From assembly GCF_001896135.2 (NCBI RefSeq), contig NZ_MPOH02000019.1, forward strand, positions 608,689-665,396: DNA of 56,708 nt, written 5' to 3'. Of the stretch, positions 8,603 to 30,430 are shown one piece after another (within the stretch, counting starts at the first letter, position 1; the number at the start of each line of letters is the position of its first letter). The stretch is from Streptomyces phaeoluteigriseus. GTDB lineage: Bacteria > Actinomycetota > Actinomycetes > Streptomycetales > Streptomycetaceae. The notes beneath the pieces were generated by a model. That model saw nothing but the letters and a program-made list of their open reading frames with translations, was not told the DNA's origin and made no database searches. The translations under genes were made by a program, and so were the position numbers.

Positions 8603-9196
8603 CTACACGTGCTGCATGACGAGCACGAACGTCGTCCCGGGCAGCAACGCCTCGTACGAGTGCGGTACATCACCCCGGTACGTCATGTAATCGCCGGGTT
8701 CCAGCTCCACCGTCTCCCCGGCCGGCCCGGCCAGCACCCGCCCGGTGCTCACGATCAGGTGCTCGACCGTGCCCGGAATGTGCGGCTCCGAGACGCGGGC
8801 CGCGCCCGGTTCGGCCCGCAGGTGGTAGAGGTCCCGCCGGGCGCCCGGCGGGCTCGCGGACAACAGGGTCGCCACGTACGGCGCCTGCTCCGAGGCGACC
8901 GTCGGCCCCTCCCCCGCCCTGACGACCCGTACGGCGGACACCGGGGGCTCCACCAGCGCGCTGAACGGGACTCCCAGGGCCACGCCGAGCGCCCAGATCG
9001 TCTCCATGCTCGGGTTGCCGCTCGCCGCCTCCAACTGGGAGAGCGTGGACTTGGCGATGCCGGCGCGCTTGGCCAGTTCGGAGAGGGACAGCCCGGCCCG
9101 GGTGCGCTCGCGGCGCAGGGAGGCGGCGATCCAGTCGAGGGGGAGGCGGGAGGGGGGCGAGGGCTGTGAGGGTTGCGGAGGTACGGCGTCGGCCAT
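8603..9196 (-). CDS. XRE-family regulator with C-terminal cupin domain
   Basis: 197 residues from ATG 9196, with GGAG 8 bases upstream. The N-terminal helix-turn-helix reads LSLSELAKRAGIAKSTLSQLE, followed by NPSMETIWALGVALGVPFS, standard for XRE. The C-terminal cupin barrel contains EPHIPGTVEHL and ELEPGDYMTYRGDVPHSYEAL, where a small effector would bind. It is divergent from the azlC-type gene with a dyad in between, so it most likely represses or activates that exporter in response to an amino-acid-like ligand (inference). Confidence 0.88.
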   Translation of the reverse strand: MADAVPPQPSQPSPPSRLPLDWIAASLRRERTRAGLSLSELAKRAGIAKSTLSQLEAASGNPSMETIWALGVALGVPFSALVEPPVSAVRVVRAGEGPTVASEQAPYVATLLSASPPGARRDLYHLRAEPGAARVSEPHIPGTVEHLIVSTGRVLAGPAGETVELEPGDYMTYRGDVPHSYEALLPGTTFVLVMQHV

Positions 9197-9219
9197 TTCG
9201 TTCGCTCCATCGGTACGTG

Positions 9220-9237
9220 CGTTCGGCTTGACGAACG
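9220..9237. promoter_or_regulatory. Inverted repeat in the XRE/AzlC divergent promoter
   Basis: CGTTCG (9220-9225), six bases, CGAACG (9232-9237). A TTGACG hexamer (9228-9233) overlaps the right arm and could be a -35 element for the azlC-type gene. It is the only clear dyad in this short gap, and is a candidate operator for the XRE-cupin protein. Confidence 0.5.
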
Positions 9238-9263
9238 GAGTCGCTCTGTCCATTGTAGAAAAC

Positions 9264-9959
9264 ATGCGTTCGCCACACCGAACACCCCGCGTATCGGCCG
9301 TCCAACGGGCTCTCGTCCGTGACAGTTCGCTCGTCTGGCTCGCCAGCGGGGTGGTCGGCGTCTCCTTCGGCGCGATCTCCGTGGCCGGGGGACTTCCGGT
9401 ATGGGTGCCGGTGGCGATGTCCGTGCTGGTGTACGCGGGATCGGCGCAGTTCAGCGCGGTGGGCGTGCTGTTGGCCGGGGGCGGGCCGTTCGCCGCGGCG
9501 GCGACCGGGCTGCTGCTGAACACCCGGACGGCCGCCTTCGGACTGGCCGTCGCGGACCTGCTGGGCCCCGGTCGTGCGGCCCGGTTTCTCGGCGCGCACC
9601 TCGTCACGGACGAGACCGTCGCCTTCGCGCTCGCCCAGCCCGACCCCGCACGCCGCAGGGCGGCCTTCTGGATCTCCGGGCTCGGGCTGTTCGTCGTGTG
9701 GAACCTCGGTGTCCTGGCCGGGGCGCTCGCCGGCGGGGCCCTCGGCGACACCGCCGCGTACGGCCTCGACGCCGCCTTCCCCGCCGTCCTGGTCGCCCTG
9801 GTGCTGCCCGCACTGCGCGGGGACGCCCGGCTACGGCGTTCCGCGGCACTCGGCGCCGCCCTGGCCCTGGCGCTGACGCCCGCCGTCCCGGCCGGGGTGC
9901 CGGTCCTGCTGGCACTCGCCGGGCTGTTTCTGTACGGCCGCGAGGGGGCCGCCGTATGA
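9264..9959 (+). CDS. AzlC-family branched-chain amino acid exporter, large subunit
   Basis: About 231 residues from ATG 9264. It is highly hydrophobic with multiple membrane segments. Typical AzlC features are GVSFGAISVAGGL, then YAGSAQFSAVGVLLAGG, LLNTRTAAFGLAVADLLG and LVTDETVAFAL. AzlC with AzlD exports branched-chain amino acids or analogues (azaleucine). Its stop overlaps the start of the azlD-type gene by ATGA, so the two are translationally coupled. No ribosome site precedes the ATG; a leaderless transcript is possible. Confidence 0.9.
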   Translation: MRSPHRTPRVSAVQRALVRDSSLVWLASGVVGVSFGAISVAGGLPVWVPVAMSVLVYAGSAQFSAVGVLLAGGGPFAAAATGLLLNTRTAAFGLAVADLLGPGRAARFLGAHLVTDETVAFALAQPDPARRRAAFWISGLGLFVVWNLGVLAGALAGGALGDTAAYGLDAAFPAVLVALVLPALRGDARLRRSAALGAALALALTPAVPAGVPVLLALAGLFLYGREGAAV

Positions 9960-10270
9960 GTGCGTCGGTCGTCGTGATCCTGGTGTTGGCGGTGGGGACC
10001 TACGCGTTCCGACTGGTGGGGCCCGCGCTGCACGGGCGGGTCGTGCTGCCCGCGCGGGTGCGGGAGTTGCTGGCGGCGGGGGCGGTGGTGCTGCTGGCCG
10101 CGCTGCTGGCGACCGGCGCCCTGACCGAGCGGGGTGGCTTCGCCGGGTGGGCGCGTCCGGCGGGGGTGCTGGTGGCGGTGGCGCTGGCGTGGCGGCGGGC
10201 GCCGTTCCCGGTGGTGGTGCTGGGAGCGGCGGTGACGGCGGCGGGACTGCGGGCGCTGGGGGTGAGGTGA
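9956..10270 (+). CDS. AzlD-family small membrane subunit
   Basis: 104 residues with about four hydrophobic helices, including VVILVLAVGTYAFRLVGP and ELLAAGAVVLLAALLATGAL, the normal size and pattern for AzlD. It starts within the azlC stop codon (ATGA overlap), so the two are made together and likely form the exporter complex in the membrane. Confidence 0.88.
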   Translation: MSASVVVILVLAVGTYAFRLVGPALHGRVVLPARVRELLAAGAVVLLAALLATGALTERGGFAGWARPAGVLVAVALAWRRAPFPVVVLGAAVTAAGLRALGVR

Positions 10271-10337
10271 GCCGCGATGATGTACGGGTGGGCGCGTCGT
10301 CGGGCGCGACGGAAGCAGGATGGGAGACGGGGATCAC

Positions 10338-10769
10338 ATGGAGAACGGTGACGGGAGAGGCGGCGCTTCCGAGGCCGCCGGGGGCACGGCCGCCGCGCCG
10401 GTCGGCCTCGCGGCCGGCCTCGGGATCGGCACGGCCGTCGGCGTCGCGCTCGGGCTGACCGTCTTCGACAATCTCGGACTCGGGCTCTCCCTCGGGATCG
10501 GCCTGGGCGTGGCCATCGGCGCGGGAGCCGACGCGGGTGCGGGCGCCGCGCGCGGCGCGCGCCGGGCGGGGGACGGGGTCGAGGGCGGTGCGGAAGGTGC
10601 CCTCCTGCCGGATCCCGTAGGGTTCCCCCTGTGGTGCGACCGTCCGTGCGGAGGCGTCAACTCCGTTCGACACAAAGGGTTTACGCGGATTCGACCCATT
10701 CGCACGCGGTACCTTGCTAGAGTGTTACTCGTCGGTAGCAAGCTGTACGGGGGGACGAGGAACCGGTGA
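10338..10769 (+). CDS. Glycine-zipper small membrane protein, C-terminus uncertain
   Basis: From ATG 10338 the first 65 residues form two Gly/Ala/Leu-rich segments (GLAAGLGIGTAVGVALGLT and GLGLSLGIGLGVAIGAGA) separated by VFDNL, a pattern of small streptomycete membrane proteins. The remainder (from about 10545) is Arg/Gly-rich, then unusual, running through the promoter region of the next gene. A short frame error may hide the true stop: another frame has TAG near 10618. An ATG at 10320 is an alternative start. Function unknown. Confidence 0.45.
   Translation: MENGDGRGGASEAAGGTAAAPVGLAAGLGIGTAVGVALGLTVFDNLGLGLSLGIGLGVAIGAGADAGAGAARGARRAGDGVEGGAEGALLPDPVGFPLWCDRPCGGVNSVRHKGFTRIRPIRTRYLARVLLVGSKLYGGTRNR
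10713..10742. promoter_or_regulatory. Promoter with inverted repeat before the lipid/PKS cluster
   Basis: CTTGCTA (10713-10719) and TAGCAAG (10736-10742) form a perfect 7-bp dyad around 16 bases. A -10 element with perfect TAGRRT form, TAGAGT (10718-10723), overlaps the left arm, and a looser dyad, GTTAC(N6)GTAGC, lies across the expected start point. The -35 region is weak. This layout fits repression by a TetR-like regulator, which is not encoded nearby. Confidence 0.5.
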
Positions 10770-10912
10770 CGGACCATCACCCGGGTTCCTCGAGTGGACG
10801 ATCGAGACGGACGTTCCGGCGACGAGGCCGGACCGGTGCCGTGCCCGTCTCGACGCGGACGCGTCGGCGTGATCTCGAACTCCGTTTCCCTCGCCTATTC
10901 CCAGACAGGTGA
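10766..10912 (+). CDS. Possible 48-residue Arg-rich ORF upstream of the acyl-AMP ligase
   Basis: GTG 10766 follows GACGAGGAACC and opens 48 codons ending at TGA 10910-10912, twelve bases before the ligase start. The product is very basic (MTDHHPGSS at the start, several Arg clusters, ending RLFPDR). It could be a coupled leader peptide or simply chance translation of GC-rich leader RNA. No family is recognised. Confidence 0.28.
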   Translation: MTDHHPGSSSGRSRRTFRRRGRTGAVPVSTRTRRRDLELRFPRLFPDR

Positions 10913-10923
10913 GACTCGTCAAC

Positions 10924-12632
10924 ATGGCCCGTTCCCTGGTCGATCTGCTGACCACGCACGCCACGCACCAGCCCGACCGGACCGCCTACCGCCACCTCGT
11001 CACGGGGGACGTGGACGGAGAGATCCAAGAGATCTCCTACGCCCGCCTGGCCACCCGAGCCCAGGCCGTCGCCGCCTGGCTCCAGGAGCGCGGCCTCGCG
11101 GGCTCCCGCGCGATGCTGCTGTACCCGCCCGGCCTCGAGTTCGTCTGCGGATACCTCGGCTGCCTCTCCGCCGGAGTCGTCGCCGTACCCGGCGTGCCCC
11201 CGCAGGGCCGCACGCAGAACCACCGCGCCGTGACCCGGATGAAGCGCCTCATGGCCGACGCGGACGCCAAGGTGATCCTCGGCGGGCGCGAGGTGATCGC
11301 CGCCCTCGGCACCATGGCCGGGCAACTGCCCGAACTCGACGGGATCACCTGCCTCGCCACGGAGGACATCGCCGACGAACTGGCCGCGTCCTGGCGCGAA
11401 CCCGATCTCACCCCCGACTCCGTGGCCTTCCTCCAGTACACCTCGGGCTCCACCTCCGCCCCGCGCGGCGTGGTCGTCACCCACGGCAACCTGCTCGACA
11501 ACGAGCGCGTCATCGCCGAACGCATGGGCCACACCGAGGAGGTGCTCGACGCGTACGACCACGAGCTGTTCGTCAGCTGGCTGCCCGTCTACCACGACAT
11601 GGGCCTCATCGGACCGGTCCTGAACACGCTGTACCTCGGCGCCACCACCACCCTCTTCTCGCCCCTGCACTTCCTTCAGCGCCCCGACCGCTGGCTGACC
11701 GCCATCGACCGCCACCGCCCGCACAGCAGCGGCGGCCCCAACTTCGCCTACGAACTCGCCCTCAGGCACGCGAGCCCCGAACTCCTCGACGGCCTCGACC
11801 TCAGCGGCTGGAAGGTCGCCTTCAACGGCGCCGAACCGGTGCGCGCCGCCACCCTGCGCCGCTTCGCCGAGACCTTCGCCCCGGCCGGCTTCCGCCGCGA
11901 GGCCCTGTACCCCTGCTACGGCCTGGCCGAAGCCACCCTCATGGTCACCGGCGGCCGCGTCGGCACACCCCCCGTCCTCCTGGAGACCGACTCCGGCACC
12001 GGCGACGCCGCCGCGGTGAGCTGCGGTCACCCCGCCGACGGCTGGACCGTCGCCATCACCGACCCCGAACGGCAGCAGGAACTGCCCGAGGGCGAGGTCG
12101 GGGAGATCTGGCTGCGAGGCGCGAGCGTCGCCAAGGGCTACTGGCGCAACACCCTCGCCACCCGCGAGTCCTTCCGCGCCACCCTGCCCGGCCACGAGGG
12201 CCGCTTCCTGCGCACCGGGGACCTCGGATTCCTGCGCGACGGCGAACTGTTCGTCACCGGCCGCCTCAAGGACCTGATGGTCGTCGACGGACGCAACCAC
12301 TATCCGCAGGACCTCGAACTCTCCGCCGAACTCGCCCACCCGGCGCTGCGCCCCGGCTGCACCGCCGCCTTCTCCGTCGACGGCGGCGTCGAGGGCGAAC
12401 AGCCCGTCCTGGTCGCCGAGGTGGCCCCGGAGTCGGCCGGTGAGTCCGAGAAGATCACCGACCTGATCCGCGCGGCGATCGGCGACGCCCACGGCCTGCC
12501 CGTGCGGGACGTCGTCCTGGTCCACCCCGGCACCATCGCGAAGACCTCCAGCGGCAAGATCCAGCGCCGTGCCACGCGTACGGCCTACCTCGACGGCACC
12601 CTCTCCGTGGTCGCGCACCCGCCACCGGCTGA
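10924..12632 (+). CDS. Fatty acyl-AMP ligase (FAAL), frame shift near its end
   Basis: About 569 residues. The AMP-binding loop is LQYTSGSTSAPRG; SWLPVYHDMGL, GLAEATLMVTGG and GRLKDLMVVDGRNHYPQDLE are typical of FAALs, which activate fatty acids as acyl-AMP and pass them to an ACP rather than CoA. The A10 lysine is in SSGKIQRRATR. ATG 10924 has AGGTGAG ten bases upstream. The reading frame does not stop where FAALs end but runs 700 bases into the PKS; loss of one base near 12605-12617 would restore a stop at 12630-12632. It is the first enzyme of the cluster and should load the N-terminal ACP of the PKS. Confidence 0.9.
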
Positions 12633-12764
12633 CAACGGCCGCCGCCGGTCCGCCCGTTCGGGCCGGCACCACCTCGGGGCCGTCGAACCCGACCTTCCTT
12701 CCGGCCGCGCCCTCCACGGCGTACGGAAGTCCGCCGCGCACCCAGTTCACGAGGACCTCTCCAG

Positions 12765-26444
<13,680 letters not shown>

Positions 26445-26561
26445 CGGCGGCCCGGACAGCGGGTGGCGTCCGCGGCGTCGGCGGCGTCCGTGAGGGCTTC
26501 GGCAACAGTAAGGCTTCTGGCAGCAGCAGGGAAAGGACCGTGCACATCGTGAAGGGCTCTC

Positions 26562-29237
26562 ATGCGTGACATGAACGAGGACGCGGCGGCGAACGCCGGA
26601 CAGCGCACGGACGCCGGACAGCGCACGGACGCCGGACAGCGCGCGGACGCCGGGCGGGCCACCGCCGAGGAGATCGAGCGGGGCGGCGGCGGGCTCGGTG
26701 TCAGCGAGCTGCTGGCGCTGGTCATGACGGCCGACCCGGCGGGGCCAGGGCCCGCCTCAGGAGACTCCGCGCCGACACCGCGCTCCGACGCCACTGCCCC
26801 TGCCGTCGACGCCACTGCCCCTGCCGTCGACGCCACTGGGCCTGCCGTCGACGCCGCTGACCCCGCCTTCGACCAGGACGGCCTGGCCGACGCGATCGCC
26901 GTCGCGGCCGGGCGCCATCTGCCCCAGGGGCACCTGGACGCCGACGCCGACTTCTTCGACGCCGGAGGCAGCTCCGTGCACGCCGTGGAGCTGGCGGCGG
27001 AGCTGGAGCGCGATCTGGGCGTGGAGCTGGACCTCGACGACGTGTTCGCCGACGCCCGGCCGAGCAGCCTGGCCCGACGGTGGCTGGAGCGGGGCGGCCG
27101 CGCAGCTCCCCTCCCGGCACCCCGGACCGCCGACGCGGAGAAGCTCCCGGCCCCCGCGCCGGCCGTGCTTCCCACCTCAGCCCCGGCCGCCGCACAGGCG
27201 ATCCTTTCCGTCCGGTCCCCCCGGTCCGCGCAGCCCGCGCCCGTCACCACCCTCCCGCTCCCCGACCTCGGGGACGACCCGCACAGCACCGCCCGCCGCG
27301 AGGACCTCGACCAGATCCTGGCCGACCTCGCGCTCGCCGACCGTCTCCCCTTCCTCCGCTCGCCCGAGCCGCTGCCGCCCCGGCGGATCCTGCTCACCGG
27401 CGCGACCGGCTTCCTCGGCAGCCATATGCTGCTCGACCTGCTCCGGCACAGCGACGCCCATGTGTACTGCCTCGTCCGCGGGGCCGACGAGGAGGCGGCG
27501 ACCGCCCGGCTCGCCGAGCAGTTGCGGACGTACCGGTTGCCGTGGAACGCGGAGGTCCGCCGCCGTGTCACCGTGCTGCCCGGCGACATCCGCCGTCCCC
27601 GCCTCGGCCTGTCCGAAGAGCTGTGGCACACCCTCGCCCACGAGCTGGACAGCGTGGTCGGGGTGGCGGCGGCCGTCGACTTCCTGCGCGGCTACCAGTC
27701 GTTGCGCGCCGGCAACGTCCTCGGCGCCCTCACCCTCGCCGAACTCGCCGCCACCGGACGGCCCAAGCCGCTGCACCACATCTCCTCGATCGCCGTCTTC
27801 AACGAGGTCGGCATCAGCTCCATGGGCGAGGACGACCCGTTCGCCCACGTCGACCGCCTCGTCGCGGGCTACGACCAGTCCAAGTGGGCCGCCGAGACCG
27901 CCCTGCGCCGCGCCCGCGACCATGGGCTGATCGTCTCCGCCCTGCGCCCCGGCGGCATCGGCGGCCACACGAAGACCGGCGCCTACAACCCGCAGGACCT
28001 CAGCAGCGGTCTGATCTCGGCGTTCGGCCGCTTCCGCACCGTACCGGCGTTCCGCTACCTCAACGCGGCTCCCGTCGACTGGGTCAGCCGGGTCGCCGTC
28101 GCCGTCGTCTGCGAGCCGGACGCGTGGGGCTTCGACTACAACCTCACCGGCGTCCCCAACACGCTCGACGACGTGGTCCGCGACATGGCGTTCGGCGGGA
28201 TGCACGTCCGGGTGGAGGACTGGGACGAGTGGCGCACCGACACACTGGCCCGCCTGCAAGCCCAGCCGGTGCCCGAACTCGCCTTCCTCACGCGGGTGTT
28301 GCAGAGTCCGACCGCGCTGAAGCTGTGCGAGGCCACTCTCAGGGGCCCGGCGGCGAGCGCCGAGCGCACCGACGCCCTGGTGGAGGCCCTCGGGCTGACC
28401 CCGGCCGCCCGCTACGACGCGCAGGCCCAGCTGAAGACGTTCGAGAAGCTGGCCGGTGACGGACTCGCCCGACTGCCGCGGAAGGAGGACCAGCCCTACC
28501 TGTGGTTCGCCGAGACCACAGAGGGCCGGGTCCACCGGGCAGGCGGAACCGAGTCCACGGCCGGCACCGAGTCGACGGCAGGTACGGCCGGCACCGAGTC
28601 CACGGCCGGCACCGCGTCCATGGCCGGCGCCGAGTCCACGGCCGACACGGCCGACCACGATGACAGTCCCGGCAGCCCCTGTTCCATGGCGCTCACCCTC
28701 TCCATCGCGAGCATGTACCAGCTCGTCAAGGAGCGCCGGATCGACGTCTCCGGCGAGATCACCTGCCCGGCGGCCCACGCCGAGCCGCTCACCGTCGTAC
28801 ACGGCGACATATGGGTGCGCCCGGAGGAGGGCATCCCGCAGCAGCACGGTCTCAAGCACCCACTCCTGCGCTACCGGCTGCGGTTGCACGACGCGGACGG
28901 GCGGCCGTGGTGGCTGGAGGGCCACAAGTACGCCCGCGCCCGCCGCGACCTGTGGCGCCAGACCCGCGCCCTGACGATCGAACTCGGCCGCGAGGGCGAA
29001 CCGGCCGCCTTCACCGGCGAGGTCGTGGTGCCCGCCGACTCCTACGTCCGCGACCAGATCGACGGCATCAAGGTCGCCCCGCACCTCGCCGGCCGGGAGA
29101 AGCGGGCCGCCAAGCTGACCTGGCTCGCGTGGTTCGGCCTGGAGATGGGCCGCGGACTCGCCGGTCCCTTCGCCCGCGCCGCCGCGGACCTGCTCGACCT
29201 GCGCCGCACCCCGAACCCCACGGAGCGCCACCGATGA
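26562..29237 (+). CDS. NRPS-type carrier - thioester reductase - GMC-oxidase-type C-terminal domain
   Basis: 891 residues from ATG 26562 (ATG 26571 also possible). A repeat-rich N-terminus leads to a carrier domain with FFDAGGSSVHAVEL (Ser 138), which is of the NRPS rather than PKS type. Residues about 275-640 are a thioester reductase: GATGFLGS cofactor loop, HHISSIAVF and the GYDQSK Tyr/Lys pair (Tyr 437, Lys 441). After a second repeat linker, residues about 707-890 (SMYQLVKERRIDVSG, then PWWLEGHKYARARRDLW) resemble the C-terminal domain of cholesterol-oxidase-like GMC proteins, with no oxidase present. It should offload the finished chain as aldehyde or alcohol. Ends in an ATGA overlap with the next gene. 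Confidence 0.88.
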   Translation: MRDMNEDAAANAGQRTDAGQRTDAGQRADAGRATAEEIERGGGGLGVSELLALVMTADPAGPGPASGDSAPTPRSDATAPAVDATAPAVDATGPAVDAADPAFDQDGLADAIAVAAGRHLPQGHLDADADFFDAGGSSVHAVELAAELERDLGVELDLDDVFADARPSSLARRWLERGGRAAPLPAPRTADAEKLPAPAPAVLPTSAPAAAQAILSVRSPRSAQPAPVTTLPLPDLGDDPHSTARREDLDQILADLALADRLPFLRSPEPLPPRRILLTGATGFLGSHMLLDLLRHSDAHVYCLVRGADEEAATARLAEQLRTYRLPWNAEVRRRVTVLPGDIRRPRLGLSEELWHTLAHELDSVVGVAAAVDFLRGYQSLRAGNVLGALTLAELAATGRPKPLHHISSIAVFNEVGISSMGEDDPFAHVDRLVAGYDQSKWAAETALRRARDHGLIVSALRPGGIGGHTKTGAYNPQDLSSGLISAFGRFRTVPAFRYLNAAPVDWVSRVAVAVVCEPDAWGFDYNLTGVPNTLDDVVRDMAFGGMHVRVEDWDEWRTDTLARLQAQPVPELAFLTRVLQSPTALKLCEATLRGPAASAERTDALVEALGLTPAARYDAQAQLKTFEKLAGDGLARLPRKEDQPYLWFAETTEGRVHRAGGTESTAGTESTAGTAGTESTAGTASMAGAESTADTADHDDSPGSPCSMALTLSIASMYQLVKERRIDVSGEITCPAAHAEPLTVVHGDIWVRPEEGIPQQHGLKHPLLRYRLRLHDADGRPWWLEGHKYARARRDLWRQTRALTIELGREGEPAAFTGEVVVPADSYVRDQIDGIKVAPHLAGREKRAAKLTWLAWFGLEMGRGLAGPFARAAADLLDLRRTPNPTERHR

Positions 29238-30367
29238 TCTTCAAGACGACCCCGGCGCCGCGGCGCCGGCTCCGCAGAGTCAGGACCACCACCGCTCTCC
29301 GCCCGCTGCGCCACCGCCTGGACCCGGCGCGCGTGGAGGAGATCCCGTTCCGCGCGGCCGACGGCGTCCGCCTCGGCCTGACCCGCGTCGACCCGGGCGG
29401 GAGCGGCCGCCCCGCCGTGCTCCTCCTGCACGGCCACACCGCGTCCGCCGACATGTTCCTGCTCCCGGAGACCCGCAACCTCGTCGACTCCCTCCTCGAC
29501 GACGGCTACGAACCGTGGCTCCTGGACTGGCGGGGCAGCTGCCGGCTGCCCTACAACGAGACCGGACAGCGCTACACCTACGACGACGTGGCCCTGTACG
29601 ACATCCCGGCCGCCGTCTCCCACATCCGCGAACGCATCGGCGACCGCCCGCTGTTCGTGGTCGCCCACTGCATCGGCTCCCTCACCCTCTCCCTGTCGAT
29701 GACGGCCGGACTGGTCCCCGGCCTCGCCGGAGTGGTCTCCCAGGGCGTGTTCCTCACGCCGAAGCTGGCCGGCCGCACCTCCCTGCGCATGTCGGTGGCG
29801 GGGGAGCTGCTGAAGTCCCGCATCGACCACATCCCGGTCGACTTCCGCAAGGTGGGCCTCCGGTCGAAGTACACGCCCCTGTTCGCCCTCGCCTCCCGCA
29901 GGGCGACCTGCCCCGACCCGACCTGCCAGATGCTGCACAACTCGGCCTGGGGGAGCGGCGCCTCACTCTTCGTGCACGAGAACCTGTCCGACGCCACCCA
30001 CGACCGGCTCGCCGAACTGCTCGGCCCGGCGCCGCTGTGGATCCTGCCGCATCTGCGCCGTATCGAGCTGGCCCGCAGTGTGGTGCGCTGGCACGAGACC
30101 GACGGCCGCTACCGGTCGCTGCCGCGCAACGCCCTGGACGCCGCGGCCCGCATCGACACGCCCGTCCTGCTGCTCGCCGGCAGTGAGAACGGGCTGTGGC
30201 TCGACTCGCAGAAGCTCTGCCACGAGATCCTCGCCCACCGGCAGCCCCAGCTCGACGTCCGGTACACCGAGATTCCGGGCTACGGCCACCTGGACACGTT
30301 CCTCGGCCGGGGCGCCGCCCTCGACGTCTTCGGGCACATCCTCGATTTCCTCGCCGAACGACGGTGA
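29234..30367 (+). CDS. Alpha/beta hydrolase with a Cys nucleophile motif
   Basis: 377 residues, translationally coupled to the reductase gene (ATGA). An oxyanion strand LLLHGHTASADMF precedes a nucleophile elbow that reads VVAHCIGSL: Cys 146 replaces the usual Ser. A late GYGHLDTFLG supplies the His. Sequences of this form are familiar to me as the third part of GMC-oxidase/hydrolase fusion proteins, and PHA synthases also use Cys in this place. It may edit, transfer or hydrolyse the acyl product. The acid residue position reads GSENGLW with no clear Asp. It is the last gene clearly in the cluster. Confidence 0.85.
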   Translation: MIFKTTPAPRRRLRRVRTTTALRPLRHRLDPARVEEIPFRAADGVRLGLTRVDPGGSGRPAVLLLHGHTASADMFLLPETRNLVDSLLDDGYEPWLLDWRGSCRLPYNETGQRYTYDDVALYDIPAAVSHIRERIGDRPLFVVAHCIGSLTLSLSMTAGLVPGLAGVVSQGVFLTPKLAGRTSLRMSVAGELLKSRIDHIPVDFRKVGLRSKYTPLFALASRRATCPDPTCQMLHNSAWGSGASLFVHENLSDATHDRLAELLGPAPLWILPHLRRIELARSVVRWHETDGRYRSLPRNALDAAARIDTPVLLLAGSENGLWLDSQKLCHEILAHRQPQLDVRYTEIPGYGHLDTFLGRGAALDVFGHILDFLAERR

Positions 30368-30430
30368 CGCCGACCCCGTCGGCCGGTTACCGTACGCGTC
30401 AGTAACCGGACGTTCACGCAGGAGGCACCC

